This document shows, one piece after another, positions 5,948 to 6,237 of a stretch of 6,237 bases of DNA (position 1 is its first letter; the number at the start of each line of letters is the position of its first letter). Source of the stretch: Lachnospiraceae bacterium (GTDB lineage Bacteria; Bacillota; Clostridia; Lachnospirales; Lachnospiraceae). Position numbers and translations under genes: made by a program. The notes beneath the pieces were generated by a model, which had not been told where the DNA came from, ran no database searches, and worked only from the letters and a program-made list of their open reading frames with translations. The stretch covers positions 1-6,237 of the forward strand of contig CAAGRM010000119.1 of assembly GCA_900772675.1 (NCBI GenBank). Direction: 5' to 3'.

Positions 5948-6237
5948 ATGAGAACCATGGAAAACGAAAAACTGCGTGTGCAGATCAGCGATCACGGTGC
6001 AGAACTTTGCAGTATCTACGATAAGGAAGCTGACCGTGAGGCAGTCTGGATCGGAGATCCGGCCTTCTGGAACCGCCACGCACCGGTTTTGTTCCCGTTT
6101 GTCGGAAAAGTAAACGGTGGATTCTATACCCACAAAGGTATCAAATACCCGATGGGCCAGCATGGCTTTGCACGTGACAAAGAGTTTGCGTGCATGGAAA
6201 ATACAGAAAATAAAACCGTACATCGTCTGGTATCGAC
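5948..6237 (+). CDS. Aldose 1-epimerase family protein (LacX-like), N-terminal part (3' end outside window)
   Basis: The frame is open from ATG 5948 to the end of the window (96 complete codons). AGGGGGA at 5933-5939 is well placed for this start; another in-frame ATG at 5957 would be too far from it. The protein matches the LacX-like branch of aldose 1-epimerases (mutarotases), which interconvert alpha and beta anomers of hexoses in the cytosol or act on related sugars. Seen: an early strand with HGAELCSIYDK (residues 16-26), WIGDPAFWNRHAPVLFPFVGKVNGGFY (from about residue 34), then YPMGQHGFARDKEF, whose HGFAR histidine is the conserved substrate-binding or catalytic residue of the family. 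The second catalytic histidine and the glutamate base would lie beyond the window. There is no signal peptide. The sugar specificity cannot be decided from this part. Confidence 0.9.
   Translation, partial: MRTMENEKLRVQISDHGAELCSIYDKEADREAVWIGDPAFWNRHAPVLFPFVGKVNGGFYTHKGIKYPMGQHGFARDKEFACMENTENKTVHRLVS

Noticed and set aside
5912..6223. Minus-strand open reading frame opposite the epimerase
   Set aside because: It is antisense to a clearly conserved mutarotase frame and its translation shows no family features.

Overview
The window looks like a chromosomal segment from an anaerobic Firmicute of the Clostridia, most likely Lachnospiraceae (gut type). This is inferred from the gene families, the strong AGGAGG-like ribosome binding sites, the moderate GC content and the short palindromic intergenic repeats; no rRNA or other species marker is present. 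All genes are on the + strand and the intergenic gaps are short.

Layout: (1) positions 1-696 hold the 3' end of a DUF2961/GH172 glycoside hydrolase gene, closed by a strong intrinsic terminator at 749-813. (2) Positions 975-4710 hold a three-gene cluster: a cytosolic VTC-domain (polyphosphate-polymerase-like, triphosphate-tunnel fold) protein, a multi-pass DUF4956 membrane protein, and a secreted Cthe_2159-type beta-helix lipoprotein. The last two genes overlap by one base (TAATG). The first two are separated by a 251-base gap that contains a 140-base inverted-repeat element. (3) Positions 4849-5857 hold a GreA/GreB-family transcript cleavage factor followed 28 bases later by luxS, probably one transcript from an extended -10 promoter at 4811-4819. 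(4) A near-perfect palindrome at 5870-5915, sharing its 20-base arm with the element at 1825, precedes the 5' part of a LacX-type aldose 1-epimerase gene that runs off the window.

The most interesting unit is the VTC / DUF4956 / Cthe_2159 cluster. It pairs a soluble polyphosphate-synthase-like catalytic domain with a membrane protein of unknown function and a cell-surface polysaccharide-binding beta-helix. A reasonable hypothesis is a membrane-coupled system in which polyphosphate or another polyanion is made at the inner face of the membrane and linked functionally to a surface adhesin. The sequence shows the families and the operon logic, but not the reaction.

No tRNA, rRNA, CRISPR array, insertion sequence or phage gene was found. 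All complete genes look intact, with no frameshifts seen.
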